DNA of 64,000 nt from Prevotella sp902465605 (GTDB taxonomy: Bacteria; Bacteroidota; Bacteroidia; Bacteroidales; Bacteroidaceae): contig CABQNT010000008.1 of the NCBI GenBank assembly GCA_902465605.1, positions 65,457 through 129,456 of the forward strand. Reading direction: 5' to 3'. The notes beneath the pieces are model-generated. The model was not told the DNA's origin and did no database searches. It worked only from the letters and a program-made list of their open reading frames with translations. The translations under genes were made by a program, and so were the position numbers. Positions 53,880 through 62,287 of this stretch are shown one piece after another (within the stretch, counting starts at the first letter, position 1; each line of letters starts with the position of its first letter).

Positions 53880-55199
53880 ATGAGTGCCAATATTAATTTA
53901 AACAAACTGGGTATTGATGAATTAAGCCCCATGCAGCAAGAGGCATCTCGGTTCATATTGAGTGAGCAGGCAGATGTTGTCATCTTGTCTCCTACGGGAT
54001 CGGGTAAAACATTGGCTTATTTACTGCCGTTGATACAAAAAATAGAGGTGTCACGCGATGAGCTGCAAGCCGTGGTCATCGTGCCAAACAGAGAGTTGGC
54101 ACTTCAGTCATCAAGTATTTTGAAAGCTTTGTCTACGCCCGTACGTTCTTACGCTTGTTATGGTGGTCGGCCGGCTATGGATGAGCACAAACAGCTGAAG
54201 CAGATTCAACCCCAAATCATATTTGCCACACCAGGCCGGCTCAACGATCATCTTAGCAAAGGAAACATTGTCACAAATTCCACACAATATGTCGTGATAG
54301 ATGAGTTCGACAAATGTCTAGAAATGGGGTTCCAGGATGAGATGAAGGAGGTGTTGGCGCAACTGCATGCAGTCAAGCAACGAATTCTCCTATCGGCAAC
54401 AGATGCCGACTCCATCCCAGAATTTGTCAATGTAAACCGTTTGCAGCGTTTGGATTATCTGGATGAGGATAATGCCACAAAGCAGATTCAAATCTTTGCT
54501 GTATCCAGTCCTGACAAAGATAAATTGGAGACCTTGTCTAAGTTGTTACTCACTTTTGACAATCAAAGTAGTATCGTCTTTGTCAATTACCGAGATAGTG
54601 CCGAGCGAATTCATGAATACTTGCAGAATCATAGATTTTCCTCCACGGTCTTCCATGGTGGTCTTGACCAAAAACAGCGTGAAGATTCACTCTATCAATT
54701 TTCTAATGGTTCTGTCAATGTCTTAGTCAGTACCGACTTGGCTTCTCGTGGACTTGACATTCCCGATGTAAGTAATATCGTTCATTATCATTTGCCTGAA
54801 CATGAAGATGGCTACATACACCGAATAGGAAGAACGGCCCGATGGGACAAAAAAGGAAAAAGCTTTCTCATCATTGGACCAACAGAGAGCATTCCAGAGT
54901 TTATCTCTTCTGATATCACGAACTTTGACTTTCCAGAACAACTTCCATCAGTTCCCATGGAACCCAAAATGGCTACATTGTACATCGGAAAAGGAAAGAA
55001 AAATAAGATCAGTAAGATGGATGTCGTGGGATTCTTGTGTAAGAAATGCGGTTTGAAATCAACAGAAATCGGACGTATCGATGTTAAAGACTATTATGTA
55101 TATGTAGCCGTGGTTCGAAATAAGTTGCAACAAGTTCTCCAGTTGTCCAAAGGTGAAAAAATCAAGGGAATAAAGACTTTGGTAGAGCCAGTTTTATAA
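53880..55199 (+). CDS. DEAD-box RNA helicase with DbpA-like RNA-binding domain
   Basis: A 439-residue ATP-dependent RNA helicase. Motifs: Q-motif region LSPMQQEA, Walker A SPTGSGKT, motif II D141-E-F-D144 (DEFD rather than DEAD), motif III SAT, and motif VI HRIGRTAR. The C-terminal 70 residues (LYIGKGKKNKISKMDVVGFL onward) match the DbpA RNA-binding domain that recognises 23S rRNA hairpin 92, suggesting a role in large ribosomal subunit assembly. ATG 53880 follows an in-frame GTG at 53874; its closeness to the preceding stop suggests coupling. Confidence 0.87.
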   Translation: MSANINLNKLGIDELSPMQQEASRFILSEQADVVILSPTGSGKTLAYLLPLIQKIEVSRDELQAVVIVPNRELALQSSSILKALSTPVRSYACYGGRPAMDEHKQLKQIQPQIIFATPGRLNDHLSKGNIVTNSTQYVVIDEFDKCLEMGFQDEMKEVLAQLHAVKQRILLSATDADSIPEFVNVNRLQRLDYLDEDNATKQIQIFAVSSPDKDKLETLSKLLLTFDNQSSIVFVNYRDSAERIHEYLQNHRFSSTVFHGGLDQKQREDSLYQFSNGSVNVLVSTDLASRGLDIPDVSNIVHYHLPEHEDGYIHRIGRTARWDKKGKSFLIIGPTESIPEFISSDITNFDFPEQLPSVPMEPKMATLYIGKGKKNKISKMDVVGFLCKKCGLKSTEIGRIDVKDYYVYVAVVRNKLQQVLQLSKGEKIKGIKTLVEPVL

Positions 55200-55312
55200 A
55201 AAAAGAGGCTTTGCGCAAAAAAAATGCATTAATATTTTTTTCTTTCAGACTAATGTCGTAAATTAGCCCCCAAATAAGACAAACATTTATTTCTACTAAC
55301 TAATCAATTAAT

Positions 55313-56380
55313 ATGAAAAAGTACAATTTTAATGCAGGTCCATCAATTCTCCCTCGTGAGGTGATTGAAAACACAGCGAAACAAATTCTTGATTTTAATG
55401 GTAGTGGACTCTCTCTGATGGAGATTAGCCACCGTGCAAAAGACTTTCAGCCTGTTGTTGACGAGGCTGTAGCTTTGATTAAAGAGTTGTTGCAGATACC
55501 AGAAGGCTATGCAGTTATCTTCTTAGGTGGTGGTGCTTCATTGCAGTTCCACATGATTCCTAACAACTTCTTTGTGAAGAAGGCTGCCTACCTGAACACA
55601 GGTACATGGGCTAAGAAAGCTTTGAAAGAAGCAAAGTTCTTCGGAGAAGTAGTAGAAGTAGCTTCTTCTGCAGACAAAAACTATTCTTATCTTCCTAAAG
55701 GATGGAGCGTACCTGAAGATTGTGATTATTTCCACATTACTTCTAACAACACCATCTACGGTACAGAGATTCGCAAAGACTTGGATGTAAAGGTGCCACT
55801 CATTGCAGATATGTCATCAGATATATTTAGTCGTCCAATTGATGTTGCTAAATATGCATGCATCTACGGTGGAGCACAGAAGAACTTGGCTATGGCCGGT
55901 GTTACATTCGTTATCGTTAAGGAAGACATGCTGGGCAAGACCGGACGTGAAATACCAACAATGTTGGATTATCGCACACACATCGAGAAGGGTTCTATGT
56001 TTAACACTCCTCCTGTTGTTCCTATCTATTCAGCTCTTGAAACCTTACGTTGGATTAAAAAGAGCGGCGGTGTAGAAGCTATGGATAAGTTGGCTCACGA
56101 AAGAGCAGACTTGTTGTATGCTGAAATCGACAGAAACAAACTGTTCAAGGGTACTGTTGCTGAAGAGGATCGCTCATTGATGAACATCTGCTTTATCATG
56201 AACGATGAATACAAGGATCTTGAAAAACCATTCTTCGAGTTCGCTACCGAACGTGGTATGGTTGGTATCAAGGGACACCGTTCTGTTGGAGGTTTCCGTG
56301 CAAGTTGCTACAACGCAATGTGTGTTGATGGTGTGAAAGAGCTGATCGCTTGCATGAAGGAATTCGAAGACAAACATTAA
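55313..56380 (+). CDS. serC: Phosphoserine aminotransferase
   Basis: A 355-residue PLP enzyme transferring an amino group from glutamate to 3-phosphohydroxypyruvate in serine synthesis (and acting on 4-phosphohydroxythreonine for pyridoxal synthesis). Hallmarks are YNFNAGPSILPREVIE at the N-terminus, FLGGGASLQF, the PLP-binding lysine in YGGAQKNLAMAG and the C-terminal KGHRSVGGFRASCYNA. The next genes are serA and a DUF1015 gene. Confidence 0.95.
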   Translation: MKKYNFNAGPSILPREVIENTAKQILDFNGSGLSLMEISHRAKDFQPVVDEAVALIKELLQIPEGYAVIFLGGGASLQFHMIPNNFFVKKAAYLNTGTWAKKALKEAKFFGEVVEVASSADKNYSYLPKGWSVPEDCDYFHITSNNTIYGTEIRKDLDVKVPLIADMSSDIFSRPIDVAKYACIYGGAQKNLAMAGVTFVIVKEDMLGKTGREIPTMLDYRTHIEKGSMFNTPPVVPIYSALETLRWIKKSGGVEAMDKLAHERADLLYAEIDRNKLFKGTVAEEDRSLMNICFIMNDEYKDLEKPFFEFATERGMVGIKGHRSVGGFRASCYNAMCVDGVKELIACMKEFEDKH

Positions 56381-56414
56381 TCAGTCACAAACTTACACAC
56401 TAATCATGATATAT

Positions 56415-56489
56415 AAATAGGCTAAAATAAGAAAATTTGGTGAACGTTACTTTTTCGTTTGCTTGATATAACCTTATTTTAGCCTATTT
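56415..56489 (+). promoter_or_regulatory. Perfect 17-bp inverted repeat between serC and serA
   Basis: AAATAGGCTAAAATAAG (56415-56431) and its exact complement CTTATTTTAGCCTATTT (56473-56489) enclose 41 bp. It could form a large RNA hairpin that attenuates serA transcription, a bidirectional terminator or a regulator-binding site. Confidence 0.6.
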
Positions 56490-56561
56490 GTTATCAATTC
56501 ATGCGTAATCACCTCTTGATGTGATTGCGTAGTTAATTAACCCATTCAATATTCTAAACAA

Positions 56562-57479
56562 ATGAAAGTACTTATTGCTACAGAAAAACCTTTTAATGGA
56601 AAGGCAGTTGAGGCTATTAAAAAAGAGTTGGAAAGCCAGAATCATCGTGTTGAACTGTTAGAGAAATACACTTCTACCGAAGAACTAAAGGAAGCTGTTA
56701 AAGATGCAGAGGCGATGATTGTTCGTTCTGATAAAATAACAAAAGAAATCCTTGATGCAGCTCCAAAACTTAAAGTTGTTGTTCGTGCAGGCGCTGGTTA
56801 CGATTCTATCGACACCGCCTATGCCAAAGAAAAAGGTATTGTGGTAGAAAATACCCCAGGTCAGAACTCTAATGCAGTAGCCGAATTGGTATTTGGCTTG
56901 TTGATTTATATGTCTCGCAGCTGCTTCTCTGGAAAATCAGGTTGTGAGCTGAAAGGTAAGAAGTTAGGTATCTTGGCTTTTGGTAACATTGGACGTCATG
57001 TTGCTCGTATCGCCAATGGTTTTGGTATGGAGGTATATGGCTTCAGCCGTTCACATGCAGAGAATCCTAAAAAAGAAGATGGCGTTCAGTTCGTAGCTAC
57101 CAAAGAAGAACTTTTCAAGCAGTGTGATATTGTCAGTGTACACCTTCCTTCCAATGAACACACAAAACAAAGTGTTGGTTATGATGTTGTTAACTTGATG
57201 AAGAAGGGTGGCATCTTGGTGAATACTGCTCGCAAGGAAGTTATCAACGAACCAGAGTTGTTGCGTTTAATGGGAGAACGTGAAGATCTTAAATTTGTGA
57301 CAGACATCAAGCCAGACGCTGATGCTGAATTTGCAAAGTTCGAGGGTCGTTACTTCACTACTCCTAAGAAGATGGGCGCACAGACTGCAGAAGCTAACGC
57401 TAATGCAGGAATTGCTGCCGCACAGCAAATCAATGCTTATTTCAAAGACGGTTGCACAAAATTCCAAGTTAATAAGTAA
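56562..57479 (+). CDS. serA: D-3-phosphoglycerate dehydrogenase, short lysine-type
   Basis: A 305-residue NAD-dependent enzyme for the first step of serine synthesis. The NAD-binding segment is GKKLGILAFGNIGRHVARI. It lacks the C-terminal ACT and intervening domains that give serine feedback control in E. coli SerA (410 residues). The usual catalytic histidine in the 'PHxGG' loop is replaced: this protein reads TPKKMGAQTAEAN (lysines K269/K270), resembling the 'lysine type' described for Entamoeba. Confidence 0.88.
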   Translation: MKVLIATEKPFNGKAVEAIKKELESQNHRVELLEKYTSTEELKEAVKDAEAMIVRSDKITKEILDAAPKLKVVVRAGAGYDSIDTAYAKEKGIVVENTPGQNSNAVAELVFGLLIYMSRSCFSGKSGCELKGKKLGILAFGNIGRHVARIANGFGMEVYGFSRSHAENPKKEDGVQFVATKEELFKQCDIVSVHLPSNEHTKQSVGYDVVNLMKKGGILVNTARKEVINEPELLRLMGEREDLKFVTDIKPDADAEFAKFEGRYFTTPKKMGAQTAEANANAGIAAAQQINAYFKDGCTKFQVNK

Positions 57480-57484
57480 TCACC

Positions 57485-58732
57485 ATGGCAACAATCAAAC
57501 CATTTAAAGGCGTTCGACCTTCAAAAGATTTAGTCGAAGAGGTTGAGTCACGTCCTTACGATGTTTTAGATTCTGATGAGGCAAGAGAAGAAGCTGGAGA
57601 TAATGAGAAGAGTTTGTATCACATTATAAAACCAGAAATCGATTTCGAGCCAGGAACATCTGAATATGACCCACGCGTCTATGAGCAAGCTGCCAAGAAC
57701 TTTAAGAAGTTTCAAGAGAAAGGTTGGCTCAAGCAAGACGAACACGAAAACTACTATATCTATGCCCAAACCATGAATGGTAAAACACAGTATGGATTGG
57801 TAGTAGGTGCTTATTGTCAAGATTATCTCAATGGGGTTATTAAGAAGCATGAATTGACTCGAAGAGATAAAGAAGAAGACAGAATGAAGCATGTACGGGT
57901 ATGTGATGCCAACATAGAACCTGTTTTCTTTGCTTATCCAAACAATCAAACGCTTACAGCTTTGATAGAGCGGTATGCCTCTGAAAAGCCTGAATTCGAC
58001 TTCATTGCTCCTATTGACGGTTTCAGACATCAGTTCTGGGTCATCTCCGATGCAAAGGATATAGAAACCATTACCGCTGAATTTAAGAAGATGCCAGCCT
58101 TGTATATCGCTGATGGTCACCATCGTTCTGCAGCTGCTGCATTGGTTGGGGTTGAAAAATCAAAAGCTAATCCTAATCATACGGGTCATGAAGAATATAA
58201 CTATTTCATGGCTGTATGCTTCCCAGCATCTCAGTTAACCATTTTAGATTATAATAGAGTGGTGAAGGATTTGAACGGAATGTCATCAGAAGAGTTCCTA
58301 AAAGCTTTGGAGAAAAACTTTGATGTAACAGAGGAAGGCACGAAGAGTTACAAGCCACAACAGTTGCATGAATTCTCTTTATATCTCGACGGAAATTGGT
58401 ATAGCTTGAAAGCAAAACCAGGAACCTACGACGACAACGATCCAATTGGTGTGTTGGACGTAGATATTTCTTCTCGATTGATACTCGATGAACTCCTCGG
58501 AATCAAGGATTTACGTTCAGACAAGCGTATTGATTTCGTTGGTGGTTTGCGTGGCTTGGAAGAGCTTGAACGTCGAGTAGACAGTGGAGAAATGAAGATG
58601 GCATTGGCTCTTTATCCTGTTTCCATGCAGCAAATCATGGATATCGCCGATTCTGGCAAGATTATGCCGCCAAAAGCTACTTGGTTTGAACCCAAACTAC
58701 GTAGTGGCTTGGTGATTCACAAGCTGTCATGA
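57485..58732 (+). CDS. DUF1015 family protein of the serine operon
   Basis: A 415-residue cytoplasmic protein of the DUF1015 family. The best conserved motif is D210-G-H-H-R214 (YIADGHHRSAAA), similar to the DGHHR-type motif of ParB/Srx-fold proteins such as the serine kinases SerK and SbnI. It starts 5 bp after serA and overlaps yigZ by 4 bp, so it is translationally linked to serine synthesis genes. No phosphoserine phosphatase gene is in the window; a role in phosphoserine metabolism is a reasonable guess, not shown. Confidence 0.82.
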   Translation: MATIKPFKGVRPSKDLVEEVESRPYDVLDSDEAREEAGDNEKSLYHIIKPEIDFEPGTSEYDPRVYEQAAKNFKKFQEKGWLKQDEHENYYIYAQTMNGKTQYGLVVGAYCQDYLNGVIKKHELTRRDKEEDRMKHVRVCDANIEPVFFAYPNNQTLTALIERYASEKPEFDFIAPIDGFRHQFWVISDAKDIETITAEFKKMPALYIADGHHRSAAAALVGVEKSKANPNHTGHEEYNYFMAVCFPASQLTILDYNRVVKDLNGMSSEEFLKALEKNFDVTEEGTKSYKPQQLHEFSLYLDGNWYSLKAKPGTYDDNDPIGVLDVDISSRLILDELLGIKDLRSDKRIDFVGGLRGLEELERRVDSGEMKMALALYPVSMQQIMDIADSGKIMPPKATWFEPKLRSGLVIHKLS

Positions 58733-59319
58733 TATCAGACGAATACAAGACAATATCACAAAAAATAGGCGAGGGATTTTACTCTGAGAAGAGGAGTAAA
58801 TTCCTCGCCTTTGCGCATCATGTAACGTCAGAAGACGAAATTAAATCAATCCTTCTGGCGTACAAGAAAAAATATTATGACGCCCGACACTGCTGCTACG
58901 CGTATATGCTGGGGGCTGAACGTGTTAACTTCAGGGCGAATGATGACGGAGAGCCCTCGAGTACGGCAGGCAAACCGATACTAGGGCAAATCAATGCCTA
59001 CGAACTAACAGATATCTTGATTGTTGTAATCCGCTATTTTGGTGGCGTCAAGCTCGGTACAAGTGGACTCATTGTCGCCTACCGCTCAGCTGCTGCGGCA
59101 GCCATTGAGGCATCACAGATCGAGGTAAAACTGGTAGAAGAAACCATCACCTACACATTTGCCTATCCCATGATGAACCAGGTGATGAGAATTGTGAAAG
59201 AGATGCAGCCTCGAATCGTTTCACAAAATTTTGACAACACCTGTAGTATCACGCTGGCCATTCGTCAATCAGAGGCCGAACGTTTGAAAAACGCACTTCA
59301 CAGGTTGTCGTTTGAATGA
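58729..59319 (+). CDS. YigZ/IMPACT family protein
   Basis: A 196-residue protein of the conserved IMPACT (UPF0029) family. Signature segments are KRSKFLAFAHHVTSE, ARHCCYAYMLG, NDDGEPSSTAGKPIL and VVIRYFGGVKLGTSGLIVAYRSA. Eukaryotic IMPACT regulates Gcn2; the bacterial role is unclear, with links to ribosomes proposed. The start overlaps the DUF1015 stop (ATGA). Confidence 0.88.
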   Translation: MISDEYKTISQKIGEGFYSEKRSKFLAFAHHVTSEDEIKSILLAYKKKYYDARHCCYAYMLGAERVNFRANDDGEPSSTAGKPILGQINAYELTDILIVVIRYFGGVKLGTSGLIVAYRSAAAAAIEASQIEVKLVEETITYTFAYPMMNQVMRIVKEMQPRIVSQNFDNTCSITLAIRQSEAERLKNALHRLSFE

Positions 59320-59441
59320 TAAATACGCCCACCGACAACAATCATACATCCGGTGGCTCATATCCTGCCAACTTTGGTTGTCAAATTCTTATTTTTTTTC
59401 AAAATAGCATATCCATGTAATTACCCATGTAACGCTTATAC

Positions 59442-59529
59442 AAGAGCATTGACTTTGGCGGGCAATGTCATTGAGTTTGCGCTCTTATTCGCATGCTATT
59501 GGCTTACAAAGTCAATGGGTTTGTAACGC
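59442..59529. repeat. 22-bp phased near-palindrome array, site D (4 units)
   Basis: Units begin at 59442, 59464, 59486 and 59508. Cores are AAGAGCATTGACTTTG, AATGTCATTGAGTTTG, TATTCGCATGCTATTG (decayed) and AAAGTCAATGGGTTTG. Phase is exact even across the decayed unit. The first two are in the reversed orientation. Confidence 0.82.
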
Positions 59530-59715
59530 GTTGGTTGATAAATTGTTGACCGACATATCTTCATGACTTTTATTGGATAGCGAAGGCTGGATATACAGCA
59601 TTGAAAACTTGTACTTATAACCAATTGGAAGAGCTGTTGCAATGACGTGCGTTACAATTATGAAAGAATTGTTTGAAAATGTATTTGATAAACAGAAAGA
59701 GTCAAAAAAATGTGC

Positions 59716-59723
59716 TATCTTTG
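59716..59723 (+). promoter_or_regulatory. Candidate -7 box of ftsY
   Basis: TATCTTTG fits the consensus and overlaps the first base of the 66-bp array. If used, the whole array lies in the ftsY leader (about 268 nt). Confidence 0.45.
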
Positions 59724-59933
59724 CATAAGTTGGGCGTCGCCTCACCAAAACAAGTAAACTTGCTTTGCATTCGGCTTGCGCCAACTTTGCATAAGTTGGG
59801 CGTCGTCTCACCAAAACAAGTAAAATTGCTTTATATTCGGCTCGCACCAACTTTGCATAAGTTGGCCATCGCCTCAACAAAACTAGTAAACTTGCCTTGC
59901 ATTCGGCTCGCGCCAACTTTGCAAAAGCTGAAG
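59719..59933. repeat. 66-bp tandem repeat array (three full units and a partial)
   Basis: Units start at 59721, 59787 and 59853, with a partial one from 59919, exactly 66 bp apart. Each contains the short hairpin CAAGTAAACTTG (or a variant), and each junction forms the palindrome CCAACTT-TGCAT-AAGTTGG. Units differ at a few positions, so the array is not a recent expansion. Confidence 0.9.
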
Positions 59934-59994
59934 TAGGTAATTTTAGAATAATTATACTCCATTCAGGAGTGACTCAATAACAATAAGGTAATAT

Positions 59995-60954
59995 ATGGGT
60001 ATTTTTGGTCTGTTCAATAAGAAGAAAAAAGAAACGCTGGATCAGGGGCTGGAGAAGACCAAGCAGAGTGTGTTCTCAAAGTTGTCACGTGCGGTTGCTG
60101 GTAAGTCTAAGGTTGATGACGAGGTGTTGGACAACTTAGAAGAGGTGCTCGTCACATCGGATGTTGGTGTAGACACAACCCTGAAAATCATTGAACGTAT
60201 CGAGCAAAGGGTGGCACGTGATAAGTATGTGTCTACCGCTGAACTCAACTCTATCTTGCGCGATGAGATTGCGGCCTTATTGGCTGAAAACAACACCGAG
60301 GATCACGAGAACTGGGACTTGCCCTCCGACCATCAGCCGTATGTCATCTTGGTCGTTGGTGTCAATGGAGTTGGCAAAACCACAACCATCGGCAAACTGG
60401 CTTATCAGTTTAAGGCATCGGGCAAGAAGGTATTCCTGGGTGCTGCCGACACCTATCGCGCTGCTGCCGTAGACCAAATCAAGATCTGGGGCGAAAGAGT
60501 AGGCGTGCCTGTGGTGAGTCAACAGATGGGAGCCGACCCAGCTTCGGTGGCGTTTGATACGCTGCAAAGTGCAAAGGCTAATGGGGCCGACGTGGTGTTA
60601 ATTGATACGGCTGGGCGCTTGCACAACAAAGTGGGCTTGATGAACGAATTGAAGAAAATCAAGGATGTGATGAAAAAAGTGTTGCCTCAGGCTCCTGATG
60701 AGGTGTTGCTCGTCTTGGATGGCAGCACGGGACAAAATGCTTTTGAGCAAGCAAAGCAGTTCTCTGCAGTTACTCAGATTACCTCGCTGGCCATCACAAA
60801 ATTGGATGGAACGGCCAAGGGGGGCGTGGTCATCGGTATAAGCGACCAGCTGAAGGTGCCTGTGAAATATATCGGACTGGGTGAACAGATGGATGATTTA
60901 CAGCTGTTCAACAGACGAGAGTTTGTAGACAGTTTGTTCCAGCACGAATCATAA
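59995..60954 (+). CDS. ftsY: Signal recognition particle receptor FtsY
   Basis: A 319-residue SRP GTPase that docks translating ribosomes at the membrane. Motifs: P-loop GVNGVGKTTTIGKL, DTYRAAAVDQ, DTAGRLHNKV and TKLDGTAKGG. The N-terminal acidic A domain of E. coli FtsY is missing; only a short basic segment (NKKKKE) precedes the NG domain, as in many other phyla. It is followed 16 bp later by rimO. Many Bacteroidetes carry ribosomal protein genes rpmB and rpmG just upstream of ftsY; here they are absent and repeats stand instead. Confidence 0.94.
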   Translation: MGIFGLFNKKKKETLDQGLEKTKQSVFSKLSRAVAGKSKVDDEVLDNLEEVLVTSDVGVDTTLKIIERIEQRVARDKYVSTAELNSILRDEIAALLAENNTEDHENWDLPSDHQPYVILVVGVNGVGKTTTIGKLAYQFKASGKKVFLGAADTYRAAAVDQIKIWGERVGVPVVSQQMGADPASVAFDTLQSAKANGADVVLIDTAGRLHNKVGLMNELKKIKDVMKKVLPQAPDEVLLVLDGSTGQNAFEQAKQFSAVTQITSLAITKLDGTAKGGVVIGISDQLKVPVKYIGLGEQMDDLQLFNRREFVDSLFQHES

Positions 60955-60970
60955 CAGAAAATCTATAATT

Positions 60971-62269
60971 TTGAAGAAGAATCAGATAGATATCATTACG
61001 ATGGGCTGCTCAAAGAATCTCGTTGACAGCGAGACGCTGATGAAGCAGTTTGAAGCGAATGGGTACGACTGCACGCACGACAGCGAACAACCTGATGGTG
61101 AGATTGCAGTAATCAATACATGCGGATTTATTGAAACAGCTAAAGAGGAGAGTATCAATACGATACTTCAATTTGTTGAAGCGAAGAAAGAAGGTCGTTT
61201 GAACAAACTTTTTGTCATGGGTTGCCTCAGTGAACGCTATAAGAATGAGCTTGAAAAAGAGATTCCAGAGGTGGACAAATTCTATGGCAAGTTCAATTAC
61301 AAGCAGCTGTTGGCTGATTTGGGAAAAGCTGAAATCAAGGCTTGCAACGGTCAGCGACATCTCACGACACCCGCTCATTATGCATACATCAAAATAGCGG
61401 AGGGCTGTGATCGCCACTGCGCTTATTGTGCCATTCCAATCATTACTGGCAAGCATGTCAGCCGCCCGAAAGACGAAATTCTGCAAGAGGTTCGTCACTT
61501 GGTGGCTGATGGAGTGAAAGAATTTCAAATCATCGCCCAGGAGTTGACTTATTATGGGGTGGACCTTGATGGAAAACGACATATCGCTGACTTGATTAGT
61601 GAGATGGCTGACATAGAAGGTGTTGAGTGGATACGCTTGCATTATGCTTATCCAAACCAGTTTCCACTTGAGCTTTTGGACGTGATGAACGAGAAACAAA
61701 ACGTCTGCAAGTATCTTGATATCGCGCTGCAGCATATCTCCGACTCCATACTTGAGCGCATGCACAGGCATGTGAACAAGCAGGAAACCATGGATTTGAT
61801 TCGCACCATCCGTGAAAAAGTGCCAGACATTCATCTGCGCACCACGCTGATGGTTGGCTTTCCCGGTGAAACAGAGGACGATTTTCAGCAGCTGCTCGAC
61901 TTTGTTCGATGGGCCCGATTTGAACGCATGGGTGCTTTCATGTATTCGGAAGAGGAGGGAACCTACGGTGCCAATCACTATGCGGACGACGTACCTGAAG
62001 ATGTTAAGCAGCGAAGATTGGATGAGTTGATGGCGGTTCAGCAGGAAATCAGTGCCGAGATAGAGGCCGCAAAGATAGGCTCAACCATGAAAGTAATCAT
62101 AGACAGGAAGGAAAATGACTATTTTATCGGGCGTTCGGAATTTTGTTCCCCAGAGGTCGATCCCGAAATATTAATACAAGGTGGACAGAAGTCCGTGCAG
62201 ATAGGTTCTTTTTATCAAGTGAAGATCACTGATGCCGAAGAGTTTGATTTGTATGGCGAGATTGTCTAA
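60971..62269 (+). CDS. rimO: Ribosomal protein S12 methylthiotransferase RimO
   Basis: A 432-residue radical SAM enzyme adding a methylthio group to an aspartate of ribosomal protein S12. N-terminal auxiliary-cluster cysteines are C13, C51 and C85; the radical SAM cluster is C146-DRH-C150-AY-C153. A TRAM domain ends the protein. The start is TTG 60971: the first ATG in frame (61001) would remove the first strand and leave C13 at residue 3. Confidence 0.93.
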   Translation: MKKNQIDIITMGCSKNLVDSETLMKQFEANGYDCTHDSEQPDGEIAVINTCGFIETAKEESINTILQFVEAKKEGRLNKLFVMGCLSERYKNELEKEIPEVDKFYGKFNYKQLLADLGKAEIKACNGQRHLTTPAHYAYIKIAEGCDRHCAYCAIPIITGKHVSRPKDEILQEVRHLVADGVKEFQIIAQELTYYGVDLDGKRHIADLISEMADIEGVEWIRLHYAYPNQFPLELLDVMNEKQNVCKYLDIALQHISDSILERMHRHVNKQETMDLIRTIREKVPDIHLRTTLMVGFPGETEDDFQQLLDFVRWARFERMGAFMYSEEEGTYGANHYADDVPEDVKQRRLDELMAVQQEISAEIEAAKIGSTMKVIIDRKENDYFIGRSEFCSPEVDPEILIQGGQKSVQIGSFYQVKITDAEEFDLYGEIV

Positions 62270-62287
62270 ACATATACAGCAAGTTCC

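Larger units (their letters stand above)
59320..59994. other. 675-bp gap upstream of ftsY with two repeat arrays
   Basis: It holds the 22-bp array of site D (59442-59529), a -7 box at 59716-59723 and the 66-bp tandem array (59719-59933). The remaining A/T-rich sequence shows nothing recognisable. Open frames on both strands across the 66-bp array arise from its length being a multiple of three. Confidence 0.65.

Noticed and set aside
59512..59936. Small repetitive proteins on either strand across the 66-bp array
   Set aside because: The 22-residue periodicity comes from a 66-bp DNA repeat, which is a multiple of three. The plus-strand frame would start upstream of the -7 box, and no start context or family was seen.
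61001..61003. ATG 61001 as the rimO start
   Set aside because: It would delete the first strand and leave the first cluster cysteine at residue 3; TTG 60971 gives the family N-terminus.
61010..61978. A 322-codon open frame antisense to rimO
   Set aside because: The plus strand has complete RimO motifs; the antisense product matches nothing.
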